From: CAYQDF01 sp964416175
GTDB taxonomy: Bacteria > Chloroflexota > Anaerolineae > Anaerolineales > UBA4823
Direction of reading: 5' to 3'
Assembly (NCBI GenBank): GCA_964416175.1
Contig: CAYQDF010000001.1
Location: 29,799-93,798 of the forward strand
Length of the DNA: 64,000 nt
How positions within the stretch are numbered: position 1 is the first letter of the stretch; the number at the start of each line of letters is the position of its first letter. The position numbers and the translations under genes were made by a program. Positions 16,847-26,766 of this stretch are shown one piece after another. A model generated the notes under the pieces. It did no database searches and was not told where the DNA came from. It saw only the letters and a program-made list of their open reading frames with translations.

Positions 16847-17519
16847 CGTGGACCTTTGCCCTGATTTTATCACTCGCTAATTCTTTCAGGGCATCCGCGG
16901 CGATCCACCGCGCAGCCTTTGATTCAATTTGAGAGATCTGCCTGGCTGTCTCTACCGCCCGGGCGTTCAGGCGGCGGTTGCGCTTGCCGATCTGGCGCAG
17001 CGCCCAGTTGACCGCCTTCCTGACAAAATTGCGCTCGTCGGTCGCAGCCCTAACAATCAGGGGGAAAAACTGCTCGAACCTGCCATCTTCCGCTCTCTTG
17101 TCGTGCACCGCCAGGTAGGCCATCAGGGCGAATGCCGCCCGGCGGACGAACTCCTCCTCCCTGGCGCTCCATTCGATGGCTTTATCGTAGGCGAAGGGCG
17201 TGCGGTCGAACAGGTTCCCGCAGACCTGGTCGCAGACGTCCCAGGAATCAAAGTCCGCTGCCCAGCGGTCCATCTGCTCTTTGGTGACCTGCCCTGGGTC
17301 ATCGATGAAAGCTGCCAGGATGCGTGCCTCGTGGATGCCGGAAGCCCACAGCGCCTGGGCGAGATCGTGCTCCCTGCCGATCTCTTTCGCCAGGGAGCGT
17401 AAATCCGGGATCGAGATGCCCAGCGTGTTCTCGGGGTTAATCCCGAAGCGCGCCATCCCGGCCACGTTGGCCGGGTTGGCCTGGGATTTCAAGCGGATGA
17501 GTATCTGTTCAACAGCCAT
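16839..17519 (-). CDS. DNA alkylation repair protein, AlkD/AlkC-like HEAT repeat
   Basis: 226 residues. GISIPDLRSLAKEIG near the N-terminus, WDVCDQVCGNLFDRTPFAY in the centre and RRAAFALMAYLAVHDK are typical of the DNA alkylation repair (PF08713) HEAT-like family, of which AlkD excises N3- and N7-alkylpurines without base flipping. It begins 24 bases after gatA and overlaps gatB, so it is inserted within the gat operon. No strong ribosome site is visible. Confidence 0.88.
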   Translation of the reverse strand: MAVEQILIRLKSQANPANVAGMARFGINPENTLGISIPDLRSLAKEIGREHDLAQALWASGIHEARILAAFIDDPGQVTKEQMDRWAADFDSWDVCDQVCGNLFDRTPFAYDKAIEWSAREEEFVRRAAFALMAYLAVHDKRAEDGRFEQFFPLIVRAATDERNFVRKAVNWALRQIGKRNRRLNARAVETARQISQIESKAARWIAADALKELASDKIRAKVHDV

Positions 17520-17543
17520 TCAATCTGATTTTTCCGATCTTCT

Positions 17544-19154
17544 TCAGAATGCATCCACAACTGCTGGTCTGCGTTTCCGCCACTCCTCACCCTGAGTCGC
17601 CAGCTCGTAAGCCCGTCCGAGGCGCAGCAGGACGGCCTCCGAGAAATCCGGGCCGAGCAGCTGGACGCCGATCGGCAGGCCCTGGTTGTCGAAGCCGGCC
17701 GGGATGGAGAGGCCCGGGATCCCGGCGTGGTTGGCAGGCACGGTCAGCTGGTCGGCGTACTGCATGAGCACCGAATCGCCGTACACCGCGCCCATCGGGA
17801 ACGCCGTGGTGGGCGTCGTCGGAGCGAGGAGCGCATCCAGGCGACAGGTCCCGCCCTTATCAAATGCAGCTTCGAAATCCCGGCGGATCAGGGTGCGCAC
17901 CTTCAACGCCCGGTTGTAGTACTGTTCGCTGTACTGCGCAGCGCTGACGTACATGCCCATCAGGATGCGCAGCTTGGGCTGCGGTCCGAAGCCCGCGGCG
18001 CGCGACTTGCGATACATTTCCGCCAGGTCGCGGACCGAATCCGGCGTCCGGTATCCGTATTTGACGCCGTCGTAGCGGTGCAGGTTGGACGCCGCCTCAA
18101 CCCGGGAGACCACGAAATAAGCCGGGATGCCGTACTTCGTGTGCGGCATGGATACGCCCTCGACGATGTCGGCTCCCATCTGGGCCAGGTAGCCGGCGGT
18201 GCTGAGGGTGGCAGATTCGATCTCCGGGGATATCGGCTGCTCATCCAGCTCGCCCGTTTCGGCGTCGAAGTAGGTGATCCGAAAATAGTCCGGGGAAAGC
18301 CCGATCCGCACACCGCGGATGCTCTCCTCTAACCTGCTGGTGTAGTCGGGAACCGGCACGACCGCAGCCGTGCTGTCCCGCGGGTCTGCCCCGGCGATGA
18401 CTTTCAACATCAAGGCGGCGCCGGTCACGTCCCTGGCGACCGGTCCCGGGCAGTCCAGCGAGGAGCCGAAGGCGATCAGCCCGTAGCGGGAGACGCGCCC
18501 GTAGGTGGGCTTCATGCCCACGACGCCGCAGAACGCCGCCGGCTGACGGATCGAGCCGGCTGTGTCGGTCCCCAGGGAAAGGGCGCACTCGCCCGCGGCG
18601 ACCGCCGCCGTGCTGCCCCCGGAGGACCCGCCCGGGACCCGGCTGGGGTCCCACGGGTTGCGCGGGCTGGGTTGGAACGCAGAGGATTCACTGGAGGACC
18701 CGTAGGTGAACTCATCCAGGTTGACCTTGCCAAGCATCACCCCGCCGGCCGTTTCTATGCGGGCTACCGGGGTGGCAGTGTAGGGGGCGACGAAATTCGC
18801 CAGGATGCGCGACCCCGCCGTGGAGGGCGTGCTTTGCACGCAGAAGATGTCCTTGACAGTGAACGGGACGCCCGCCAGCACCCCCGGATCCTCGCCTGCC
18901 GCAATCTTCCGGTCGACCTCTTCCGCCTGGGCGCGAGCGCGCGCCTCGGTCAGTGTGATGAATGCGTGGACCTTTCGTTCGTCGTCCAGCCCCTGACCGT
19001 CGGACTCGAGCGACCCAGGGCGGCCGTCCACAGCCGCGATCCGGCCGAGGCAGGATTCGACCACCTCCACGGCGGATACTTCACGGCTCTTAACCAGCCG
19101 GGCGATCTCCTCTGCGGATAGATCGCAAAGTTCGATATCGCTGTTATGGCTCAT
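17544..19154 (-). CDS. gatA: Aspartyl/glutamyl-tRNA amidotransferase subunit A
   Basis: 536 residues. The amidase triad is visible: Lys in VPFTVKDIF, the cis-Ser in GTDTAGSIRQPA and the nucleophilic Ser region in PGGSSGGSTAAVAAG. It hydrolyses glutamine to supply ammonia to GatB. ATG 19154 starts MSHNSDIEL; the in-frame codons further upstream come from repeat sequence. It is somewhat longer than the usual 480-490 residues, mainly through an insertion after the N-terminal helix (PGSLESDGQGLDDERK). A repeat with a strong hairpin separates it from gatC. Confidence 0.96.
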   Translation of the reverse strand: MSHNSDIELCDLSAEEIARLVKSREVSAVEVVESCLGRIAAVDGRPGSLESDGQGLDDERKVHAFITLTEARARAQAEEVDRKIAAGEDPGVLAGVPFTVKDIFCVQSTPSTAGSRILANFVAPYTATPVARIETAGGVMLGKVNLDEFTYGSSSESSAFQPSPRNPWDPSRVPGGSSGGSTAAVAAGECALSLGTDTAGSIRQPAAFCGVVGMKPTYGRVSRYGLIAFGSSLDCPGPVARDVTGAALMLKVIAGADPRDSTAAVVPVPDYTSRLEESIRGVRIGLSPDYFRITYFDAETGELDEQPISPEIESATLSTAGYLAQMGADIVEGVSMPHTKYGIPAYFVVSRVEAASNLHRYDGVKYGYRTPDSVRDLAEMYRKSRAAGFGPQPKLRILMGMYVSAAQYSEQYYNRALKVRTLIRRDFEAAFDKGGTCRLDALLAPTTPTTAFPMGAVYGDSVLMQYADQLTVPANHAGIPGLSIPAGFDNQGLPIGVQLLGPDFSEAVLLRLGRAYELATQGEEWRKRRPAVVDAF

Positions 19155-19280
19155 TGGCCTGAAGTAAAATACAAGGCTTCCCAGAACATATGATTGGATC
19201 GACCGAGATGCGCTCAAATAGTCGGTTCACCGGATCCATCTCCTATCAGATTGACCATACCAGCATTCCATCTCCTTTTG

Positions 19281-19373
19281 TTAGGACTTAAGCAGTTGGT
19301 AGGAGGTTGGGGGTGTTTGGGCGGGCTTCGCCCGCCCAAACACCCCCCAATTTCTCCTGAACTGCCAAACGCC
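19281..19373. repeat. MITE-like element with a strong GC hairpin, between gatC and gatA
   Basis: The left end, TTAGGACTTAAGCAGTTGGT, matches the terminal repeat of the 52-bp element at 39947-39998. The right end, CTGAACTGCCAAACGCC, is a degenerate copy of the other terminus. Inside, TTGGGGGTGTTTGGGCGGGC pairs with the sequence ending at 19350 around a TTC loop, giving about 20 bp with one bulge. Such a stem could stop or attenuate transcription from gatC into gatA. No other gene is seen in the 236-base spacer. Confidence 0.6.
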
Positions 19374-19390
19374 GATTTTGTATTAAATCT

Positions 19391-19717
19391 TTATTTAACG
19401 ACCCAACACTCCAACTCCGTATGCGGGATTTCAGGGACGATCACGTACCCATCCTCGACTTGAGGGGCCTGGGCCAGAATCGCATTCGGGTGGGGATCGG
19501 GCACCCATTCATCGCCCCGCATGGGAGGGGAGATTTGCGGCGTATAANNNNNNNNNNCCAGCGGTATGGCCTCCAGCTCGTGGATGGCCTTGAGCTGGTT
19601 GTTGAGCTCCCGGCGCAGGTATTCGGATTCATCGGGATTCAGCTCCAGAGCTGCCAGATCCACGAGATGTTTAAATAGTTCGGCGTCGATTTCTTCCGTT
19701 GATCTATCTCCTGTCAT
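19391..19717 (-). CDS. gatC: Aspartyl/glutamyl-tRNA amidotransferase subunit C (contains assembly gap)
   Basis: 108 residues with four unknown ones from the N-run. LVDLAALELNPDESEYLRRELNNQLKAIHELEAIPL and the C-terminal MRGDEWVPDPHPNAILAQAPQVEDGYVIVPEI match GatC, the small subunit that ties GatA to GatB. ATG follows GGAGAAGCGC. The reading frame stays open across the gap, so the gap estimate is probably right or off by a multiple of three. Confidence 0.92.
   Translation of the reverse strand: MTGDRSTEEIDAELFKHLVDLAALELNPDESEYLRRELNNQLKAIHELEAIPLXXXXYTPQISPPMRGDEWVPDPHPNAILAQAPQVEDGYVIVPEIPHTELECWVVK
19548..19557. other. Assembly gap (10 N)
   Basis: Ten undetermined bases inside gatC. They show that the window is a scaffold; true gap length is unknown. 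Confidence 0.99.
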
Positions 19718-19814
19718 GCGCTTCTCCAGTCTGTCACGAGTATATCCTAATTTTTTCTGTAAGTCGTCTATTTCCAGGGTAACCGCATCACGTTTTAACG
19801 TTCTGACGTGGCAA

Positions 19815-19845
19815 CGTTATAACGCCTCCCCAGCCATGCTATAAT
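19815..19845 (+). promoter_or_regulatory. Promoter with palindrome for the acyl-CoA dehydrogenase
   Basis: TATAAT at 19840-19845 is a perfect -10 element. The palindrome CGTTATAACG (19815-19824) overlaps where the -35 would sit, and AACGTT occurs at 19797 and 19813. Its core GTTATAAC equals that of the palindrome before the GntR gene. A repressor or activator site is likely. Confidence 0.5.
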
Positions 19846-19875
19846 CACGGCGACCCTGATTCCAGCGGAGGAATT

Positions 19876-21045
<1,170 letters not shown>

Positions 21046-21056
21046 ACGGCCGCGCA

Positions 21057-23528
21057 GTGAGCACAATCGATACTGGAGGCGATCCACATCCGATCGAGGG
21101 AGAGCTGGGGGAGGCAGACCTCCCACACGCGATCGCGGGCGAGGAGGACCCGGGCGCTACCAAGCCAGACCGGGAAAATAACCTCCGCAGTAAGGCCGAA
21201 GAAACCCCCGGCGAACTTCATCTGCAAGAAAAACTGTCTTCCAGGGTGCACATCACGCTGGAGGTGAGCGAGGGGACACACGTCAGGATCACCGTCGAAT
21301 CGCCGGCAGGCTCCACCCCTGCCCCTTCCCATTATCCGGAGGAAAATAAGGAGGGAGGATCGCCCTCAGCTCGCGTGACCGTAGAAAACCTCGGCGCCGG
21401 TGGGGAACCAGTCATCACCTTTGAGCCAGGCGGGGGACCGGGCCGCGTGGGAACCGTGTATGGAACGCGAGCCGCTGCCGGCCTGCCTCTCGGCAGCCGG
21501 TTGGGAGCGGCGGTCAGGAGCTGGCCCTACTCCCTCGAAGTGACCCTGTTCGTCCTGTCGCTGGTCATCTACCTGGCAACGCGCCTGATCGGGCTGGCCG
21601 AATTTCCGATCTATTTCTTCACCGACGAAGCCGTCCAGACTTTAGCCGCAGCCGACCTGGTCCGAGATAACTTCCGGAATGAAGAAGGAATCCTGCTCCC
21701 GACCTACTTCAAGAACGGGCCGTATTACAACCTCAGCACCAGCGTTTACGTGCAGGTCCTGCCGTACCTCTTCTTTGGAAAGTCGGTCTTCGTCACCCGG
21801 GCAACGTCCGTCCTGATCAGCCTGCTGGCGGCGGCGGCCGTCGGTTTAATCCTCCGGGATATCTTCAAAGCCCCTTACTGGTGGGCGGGGACGCTGCTGC
21901 TTTCGATAGCGCCGGCCTGGTTCCTGCACTCGCGCACCGCGTTCGAGACAGTGATCTTCGTCTCTTTTTACGCTGCTTTCTTATACGCCTACCTGCTCTA
22001 CCGGTGCAAGGACCCGCGCTCGTTGTACCTCGCCGTACTCCTGGCGGCCCTGGCGTTCTATTCTTACAGCCCCGGGCAGTTCGTCGTGGGGCTGACCGCT
22101 CTCCTGCTGCTGGCCTCGGACTGGCGCTATCACTGGCAGAACCGGCGATTGGTCCTGCGCGGCCTTGGATTACTGGTCCTGCTCGCGCTGCCGTACCTGC
22201 GCTTCCGCCTGAGTCATCCCGTGGCGATCTTCGACCACCTGCGCACGTTGGGTTCATACTGGGTGCAGCCGCTGCCCTTGAGCGAGAAGCTGGCCCGCTA
22301 CGGGTCGGAATATTTGTACGGCTTGAGCCCAGGGTACTGGTTCATTCCAAACGAGCGCGACCTGCCGCGCCACCTGATGAAAGGCTATGGCCACCTGCTG
22401 CGCCCCACGCTGCCCTTCGCCGCCGTGGGCCTGATCCTGGCATTAAGAGCCCTCCGCTCCCCAGCGCACCGGGCCGTCCTGATCGCTCTTTTGGCCGCGC
22501 CGGCCGGCAGCGCCCTGGTGCAGGTCGGCGTCACCCGCGCCCTCTCTTACGTCGTCCCGGCCACATTGCTCATCGCGCTGGGGATCTCCTGGGCGCTGGG
22601 CTGGCTCGAGTCGAAAAAACTCCCTCACCGGGCAGCCGCTTTGGGGTTGTTTGCCCTGCTCGCCCTGGCGAACCTTGCGATGTTCCGCGATTCGCTCGCC
22701 AGAGGTCCCACCTGGTACCAGGACTACGGCCTGGGGGGCATGCAGTATGGGGCGCGCCAGCTGTTCCCTTACATCCAGGAGTACCTCGCTTCAAATCCAG
22801 GGACTACGATGATTGTATCCCCCACCTGGGCCAACGGGACCGACATGGTGGCGCGTTTCTTCCTGGGCGATCCGTTCCCGATCCAGATGGGGAGCATCGA
22901 CGGGCACCTCTTCCAGAAGCTGCCGCTGGACGAGAACACCCTGTTCGTAATGACCCCGGAGGAATACCAGAAGACCCTGGAAAGCGGAAAATTCACCGAT
23001 ATCCGCGTGGAGGACACCCTGCCCTATCCCAACGGGAAACCGGGTTTCTACTTCGTCCGCCTGGCTTACGTCGGAAACATCGACCAGATTCTGGACGCTG
23101 AACGGGAAGAGCGGCGGCAGCTTCGAACAGCGGAGGTGGTGATCGATGGGCAGGTGGTGCAGGTGCGGCATTCCCTGCTCGACATGGGAGAGGCTCAGCA
23201 CATGTTCGACGGAGACCCCGAAACGCTTGGCCGTACCCTGGAAGCCAACCCGGCGATCGTCGAGCTGATCTTTCCTGGTCCACGGGAAATCAGCAAGATC
23301 AGCCTGAACATCGGCAGCACCCAGGCCGAGCTCCGGGCCTGGATTTATGCCACGGCCGGATCGGAGCCGGCAGAGATTGTCAGGACCCTCCAGGGAAGCA
23401 TCGATAAGCCGGTCGTTACCCTGGACCTCGGCCAGGCTTACCTGGCGGAGATCCTGCGCCTGGAGGTCCGCGACACTCGCCAGGCGGAACCTGGCAATGT
23501 GCACGTATGGGAGATCGAGTTGGATTAG
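21057..23528 (+). CDS. GT39/ArnT-like integral membrane glycosyltransferase with long cytoplasmic N-terminus
   Basis: 823 residues from GTG 21057, 12 bases after the dehydrogenase; no ribosome site is clear. Residues 1-150 are hydrophilic and low in complexity. About 10-12 membrane segments follow (roughly 158-510), including ITE-like FFTDEAVQTLAAADLV, where the acidic residue after the first membrane segment is typical of dolichyl-phosphate-mannose-type (GT39/ArnT) enzymes. The last 300 residues are extracytoplasmic; the terminal 120 (AQHMFDGDPETLGRTLEANPAIVEL...) look like a discoidin/F5-8C-type beta sandwich. It may glycosylate envelope lipids or proteins. Donor and acceptor unknown. Confidence 0.7.
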   Translation: MSTIDTGGDPHPIEGELGEADLPHAIAGEEDPGATKPDRENNLRSKAEETPGELHLQEKLSSRVHITLEVSEGTHVRITVESPAGSTPAPSHYPEENKEGGSPSARVTVENLGAGGEPVITFEPGGGPGRVGTVYGTRAAAGLPLGSRLGAAVRSWPYSLEVTLFVLSLVIYLATRLIGLAEFPIYFFTDEAVQTLAAADLVRDNFRNEEGILLPTYFKNGPYYNLSTSVYVQVLPYLFFGKSVFVTRATSVLISLLAAAAVGLILRDIFKAPYWWAGTLLLSIAPAWFLHSRTAFETVIFVSFYAAFLYAYLLYRCKDPRSLYLAVLLAALAFYSYSPGQFVVGLTALLLLASDWRYHWQNRRLVLRGLGLLVLLALPYLRFRLSHPVAIFDHLRTLGSYWVQPLPLSEKLARYGSEYLYGLSPGYWFIPNERDLPRHLMKGYGHLLRPTLPFAAVGLILALRALRSPAHRAVLIALLAAPAGSALVQVGVTRALSYVVPATLLIALGISWALGWLESKKLPHRAAALGLFALLALANLAMFRDSLARGPTWYQDYGLGGMQYGARQLFPYIQEYLASNPGTTMIVSPTWANGTDMVARFFLGDPFPIQMGSIDGHLFQKLPLDENTLFVMTPEEYQKTLESGKFTDIRVEDTLPYPNGKPGFYFVRLAYVGNIDQILDAEREERRQLRTAEVVIDGQVVQVRHSLLDMGEAQHMFDGDPETLGRTLEANPAIVELIFPGPREISKISLNIGSTQAELRAWIYATAGSEPAEIVRTLQGSIDKPVVTLDLGQAYLAEILRLEVRDTRQAEPGNVHVWEIELD

Positions 23529-23596
23529 GAGGAAGACCGGGGATGCGGGATGGGATCGATTTTCGGGACCGGATGCGCGGCAGATAAGGAAGGCGG

Positions 23597-24655
23597 ATGA
23601 AAGCGGTTTTCTTCCAGACCCACGGCGGGCTGGAAGTGCTGGAATATGCGGATCTCCCCACGCCTGAACCGGGGCCGGGGGAAGTCCTGGTCCGCCTGAA
23701 GGCTGCCGCCCTCAATCGCTTGGACCTCTGGGTCCGCCAGGGCTGGCCCGGGATCAGGCTGGAATACCCGCACATCCCCGGGGCGGACGGCGCGGGCGAA
23801 GTGGCCGCCCTGGGAGAGAACGCAGACTCGGTCCACCGCCCCGGAGAATCCCGGAGCTGGGCGGTCGGGGACCGCGTCGTGATCAATTCCAACCTGAGTT
23901 GTGGGGAGTGCGAGTACTGCCTGAGCGGGATGGACAACCGCTGCCGGAGCTGGGGGCTGCTCGGAGAGACCCGGCGCGGCACGTACGCCCAGTACGTGGC
24001 TCTGCCGGTGCGCAACCTGTACCCCCTTCCCGACGGCTTCGACGAACGTTCGGCAGCCGCCGCTGCCCTGGTCTTCCACACCGCCTGGCACTCGTTGATC
24101 ACACGCGGCAGCCTCAAAGCGGGGGAGAGCGTGCTGGTCGTCGGCGCCTCGGGCGGGGTTAATACCGCCTGCATCCAGGTGGCAAAGTACGCCGGGGCGA
24201 CCGTGCTGGTCGTCGGATCGAACACCGCCAAGCTGGCTCAGGCTGGCATGCTGGGTGCCGATCACCTGATCGACCGCTCCCGGGAGGAGGACTGGTCAAA
24301 AACAGTCTACCAGCTGACCGGAAAGCGGGGCGTCGATGTGGTCGTGGACAACGTCGGGATCACCTTCCCGATGAGCTTCCGGGCGGCTGCCAGGGGCGGG
24401 CGGATCCTGACCGTGGGCAACACAGGCGGGGCGAAAGTCGAGATCGACAACCGCTATATCTTCCACAAACACCTGGCGCTGATCGGCTCCACCATGGGGA
24501 CATGGAAGGACTTCAAGACCGTCATGGACCTGGTCTTCGCCGGGCAGCTGAAGCCCGTCCTGGACCGGGACTATCCGCTTTCCGCAGCAGCCGCTGCCCA
24601 GGAGAGGCTGGAGCGCGGAGAACATTTCGGTAAGATCACGCTGACGATCGATTGA
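23597..24655 (+). CDS. Zinc-binding alcohol dehydrogenase / quinone-oxidoreductase family protein
   Basis: 352 residues, MDR superfamily. The structural zinc loop is complete (SCGECEYCLSGMDNRC, four cysteines) and the NAD(P) fold has VLVVGASGGVNTACIQVAKYAGA. The usual catalytic-zinc cysteine near residue 40 is replaced by Asn in AALNRLDLW, as in quinone and crotonyl-CoA-type reductases, so catalysis is probably zinc-independent. It could reduce an enone or enoyl-CoA with NADPH. It sits between the GT39 protein and the acyl-CoA carboxylase group. Confidence 0.88.
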   Translation: MKAVFFQTHGGLEVLEYADLPTPEPGPGEVLVRLKAAALNRLDLWVRQGWPGIRLEYPHIPGADGAGEVAALGENADSVHRPGESRSWAVGDRVVINSNLSCGECEYCLSGMDNRCRSWGLLGETRRGTYAQYVALPVRNLYPLPDGFDERSAAAAALVFHTAWHSLITRGSLKAGESVLVVGASGGVNTACIQVAKYAGATVLVVGSNTAKLAQAGMLGADHLIDRSREEDWSKTVYQLTGKRGVDVVVDNVGITFPMSFRAAARGGRILTVGNTGGAKVEIDNRYIFHKHLALIGSTMGTWKDFKTVMDLVFAGQLKPVLDRDYPLSAAAAAQERLERGEHFGKITLTID

Positions 24656-24690
24656 CCTGAATGGAAGCAGGCCTCACCTGAGCCCTCGCC

Positions 24691-25119
24691 ATGAAAACCA
24701 GGCGCAAACGGCCCTTGCTCGTAACGTCCCTCTCCCTGGCGGTGTTAAGCATAACGACCATCCACCTGGTGAGATTCGTTCAGGCCCTCACTGCGTGGGA
24801 TTTTTTATCCAGCCTCCCGGGGATATCACCAGGCTATCTGGCTGCCACCGGTCTCGCCGGTGCGCTGGCGGGGTTGTCCCTGTTTTGGGGCCTGTGGCAA
24901 GGCCGCCGGTGGGCGCCCGCCGCAGCCCGATCCCTGGCGACCCTGTACACCATTTACTGGTGGCTGGAAGAACTGCTGACGGCAAAGTCCACTGAAAGCC
25001 TCGTGAACTGGCCTTTCAATGCGTTCTTATCAGCCTTCCTGTTATTACTGTTTTTCTTGCCAACTTTTTTGCCCGGAGTAAAAGCCTATTTTGGAGCGCC
25101 GAATGAGCGATCAGAATAA
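24691..25119 (+). CDS. Small integral membrane protein, unknown function
   Basis: 142 residues with three or four hydrophobic segments (about 10-32, 45-68, 80-95 and 108-130) and a basic N-terminus (MKTRRKR). No recognised family. Its end overlaps the start of the carboxyltransferase gene by 17 bases, so the two are probably translated together. Nothing indicates a direct role in carboxylation. Confidence 0.65.
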   Translation: MKTRRKRPLLVTSLSLAVLSITTIHLVRFVQALTAWDFLSSLPGISPGYLAATGLAGALAGLSLFWGLWQGRRWAPAAARSLATLYTIYWWLEELLTAKSTESLVNWPFNAFLSAFLLLLFFLPTFLPGVKAYFGAPNERSE

Positions 25120-26653
25120 GATCAAGGAATTACGGGAAATGAAAGCCAGGAGCCGCATGGGCGGGGGAGAGGAGCGCATCGCCGCGCAGCACGCCCGCGG
25201 CCGCCTGACTGCCCGCGAACGGATCGACCTGCTGGTGGACAAGGGATCCTTCCGCGAAATTGACGCCTTCGTCGTCCACCGCACGAGCGACTTCGGACTC
25301 GACCAGCAGAAATACCTCGCCGACAGTGTGGTCACCGGCTGGGGGACGATCGATACCCGGCTGGTCTACGTCTTCTCGCAGGACTTCACCGTTTTCGGCG
25401 GAAGCCTGGGTGAGGTGCACGCGGAAAAGGTGTGCAAACTGATGGACATGGCGATGAAAAACGGCGCCCCGATCATCGGCCTGAACGATTCGGGGGGCGC
25501 CCGCATCCAGGAAGGGGTCGTCTCCCTGGGGGGTTATGCCGACATCTTCCTGCGGAATACCCTGGCCTCCGGTGTCATCCCGCAGATCAGCGCCATCATG
25601 GGTCCCTGTGCAGGCGGGGCGGTGTATTCCCCCGCTCTGACGGACTTCATCTTCATGGTGCGCAATTCTTCGTACATGTTCGTCACCGGACCGGAGGTCG
25701 TTAAAACTGTCACCCATGAGGAAGTGACCTTCGAGGAGCTGGGCGGCGCCGGGGTGCACTCCGAAGTCTCCGGCGTGTGCCACGTCGCCACGGATACCGA
25801 AGCAGATGCGCTTTACCTGATCCGCAAGCTGCTCTCTTATCTGCCGCAAAACAACATGGAGGACCCCCCCTTCATATCGCCGACCGACGACCCGCTGCGC
25901 ATGGACAGCAGGCTGGATACGCTGATCCCGGGGGATCCGAGCAAGCCTTACAACATCAAAGACGCCATCCACATGATAGTGGACGACGGGCAGTTCTTCG
26001 AGATCCACGAGAATTACGCGCAAAATATCGTCGTTGGTTTCGCCCGCCTGGGAGGGCACAGCGTGGGGATAGTCGCCAACCAGCCGGCGGTGCTCGCCGG
26101 GGTGCTGGACATCAATTCTTCCGATAAAGCAGCCCGCTTCGTCCGCTTCTGCGACGCGTTCAACATCCCCATCATCACCTTCGTCGACGTGCCCGGCTTT
26201 CTGCCCGGCACCGGCCAGGAACACGGGGGCATTATCCGTCACGGCGCAAAGCTGCTCTACGCCTACTGCGAGGCCACCGTTCCTAAACTGACCGTGGTGA
26301 CGCGCAAAGCTTACGGCGGGGCTTACGACGTGATGAGCAGCAAGCATATCCGCGGCGACGTCAACCTGGCCTGGCCCACGGCGGAGATCGCCGTGATGGG
26401 CCCTGAAGGGGCTGTCAATATCATCTTCCGCAGAGAGCTGGCCCAGGCCGAAGACCCGGACCGGCGCAAGGCGGAACTGGTCGCCGAGTACCGGGCGAAG
26501 TTCGCCAACCCGTACATCGCTGCCTCGCGCGGCTACATCGACGACGTGATCGAACCGCGGGAGACGCGCCCGCGCCTGATCAATGCGATGGAAATGCTCG
26601 CCAACAAGCGGGACGCCAACCCGGCCAAAAAGCACGGGTGCATTCCGCTTTGA
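25103..26653 (+). CDS. pccB: Acyl-CoA carboxylase, carboxyltransferase (beta) subunit, propionyl-CoA type
   Basis: 516 residues. MKARSRMGGGEERIAAQHARGRLTARERIDLL, NDSGGARIQEGVVSLGGY and GPCAGGAVYSPALTDFIFM are crotonase-fold carboxyltransferase motifs. VTHEEVTFEELGGAGVHSEVSG and KAYGGAYDVMSSKH are typical of propionyl-CoA carboxylases and methylmalonyl-CoA decarboxylases; the Asp in AYDVMSS is at the position linked to propionyl preference in actinobacterial enzymes. It transfers CO2 from carboxybiotin to propionyl-CoA, giving methylmalonyl-CoA. Partner biotin carboxylase and carrier genes lie downstream. ATG 25103 follows GGAG by eight bases. Confidence 0.93.
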   Translation: MSDQNKIKELREMKARSRMGGGEERIAAQHARGRLTARERIDLLVDKGSFREIDAFVVHRTSDFGLDQQKYLADSVVTGWGTIDTRLVYVFSQDFTVFGGSLGEVHAEKVCKLMDMAMKNGAPIIGLNDSGGARIQEGVVSLGGYADIFLRNTLASGVIPQISAIMGPCAGGAVYSPALTDFIFMVRNSSYMFVTGPEVVKTVTHEEVTFEELGGAGVHSEVSGVCHVATDTEADALYLIRKLLSYLPQNNMEDPPFISPTDDPLRMDSRLDTLIPGDPSKPYNIKDAIHMIVDDGQFFEIHENYAQNIVVGFARLGGHSVGIVANQPAVLAGVLDINSSDKAARFVRFCDAFNIPIITFVDVPGFLPGTGQEHGGIIRHGAKLLYAYCEATVPKLTVVTRKAYGGAYDVMSSKHIRGDVNLAWPTAEIAVMGPEGAVNIIFRRELAQAEDPDRRKAELVAEYRAKFANPYIAASRGYIDDVIEPRETRPRLINAMEMLANKRDANPAKKHGCIPL

Positions 26654-26766
26654 TCAGCGAGGACCTCTCGACACTTCGACCCCTTCGACAAGCTAAGGGA
26701 TCAAATCGGTGCTCGGGGCAGGCTTCCGACGAAAAACGGAAAACGAAGGATGAACGAATAATTCGA

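Noticed and set aside
21881..23101. 406-codon alternate plus-strand frame inside the GT39-like gene
   Set aside because: Pro/Arg/Gly-rich translation without hydrophobic segments; the overlapping frame has clear membrane helices and conserved motifs.
25130..26635. 500-codon minus-strand frame opposite the carboxyltransferase gene
   Set aside because: Antisense shadow of a highly conserved gene; low-complexity His/Val/Gly-rich translation and no ribosome site.
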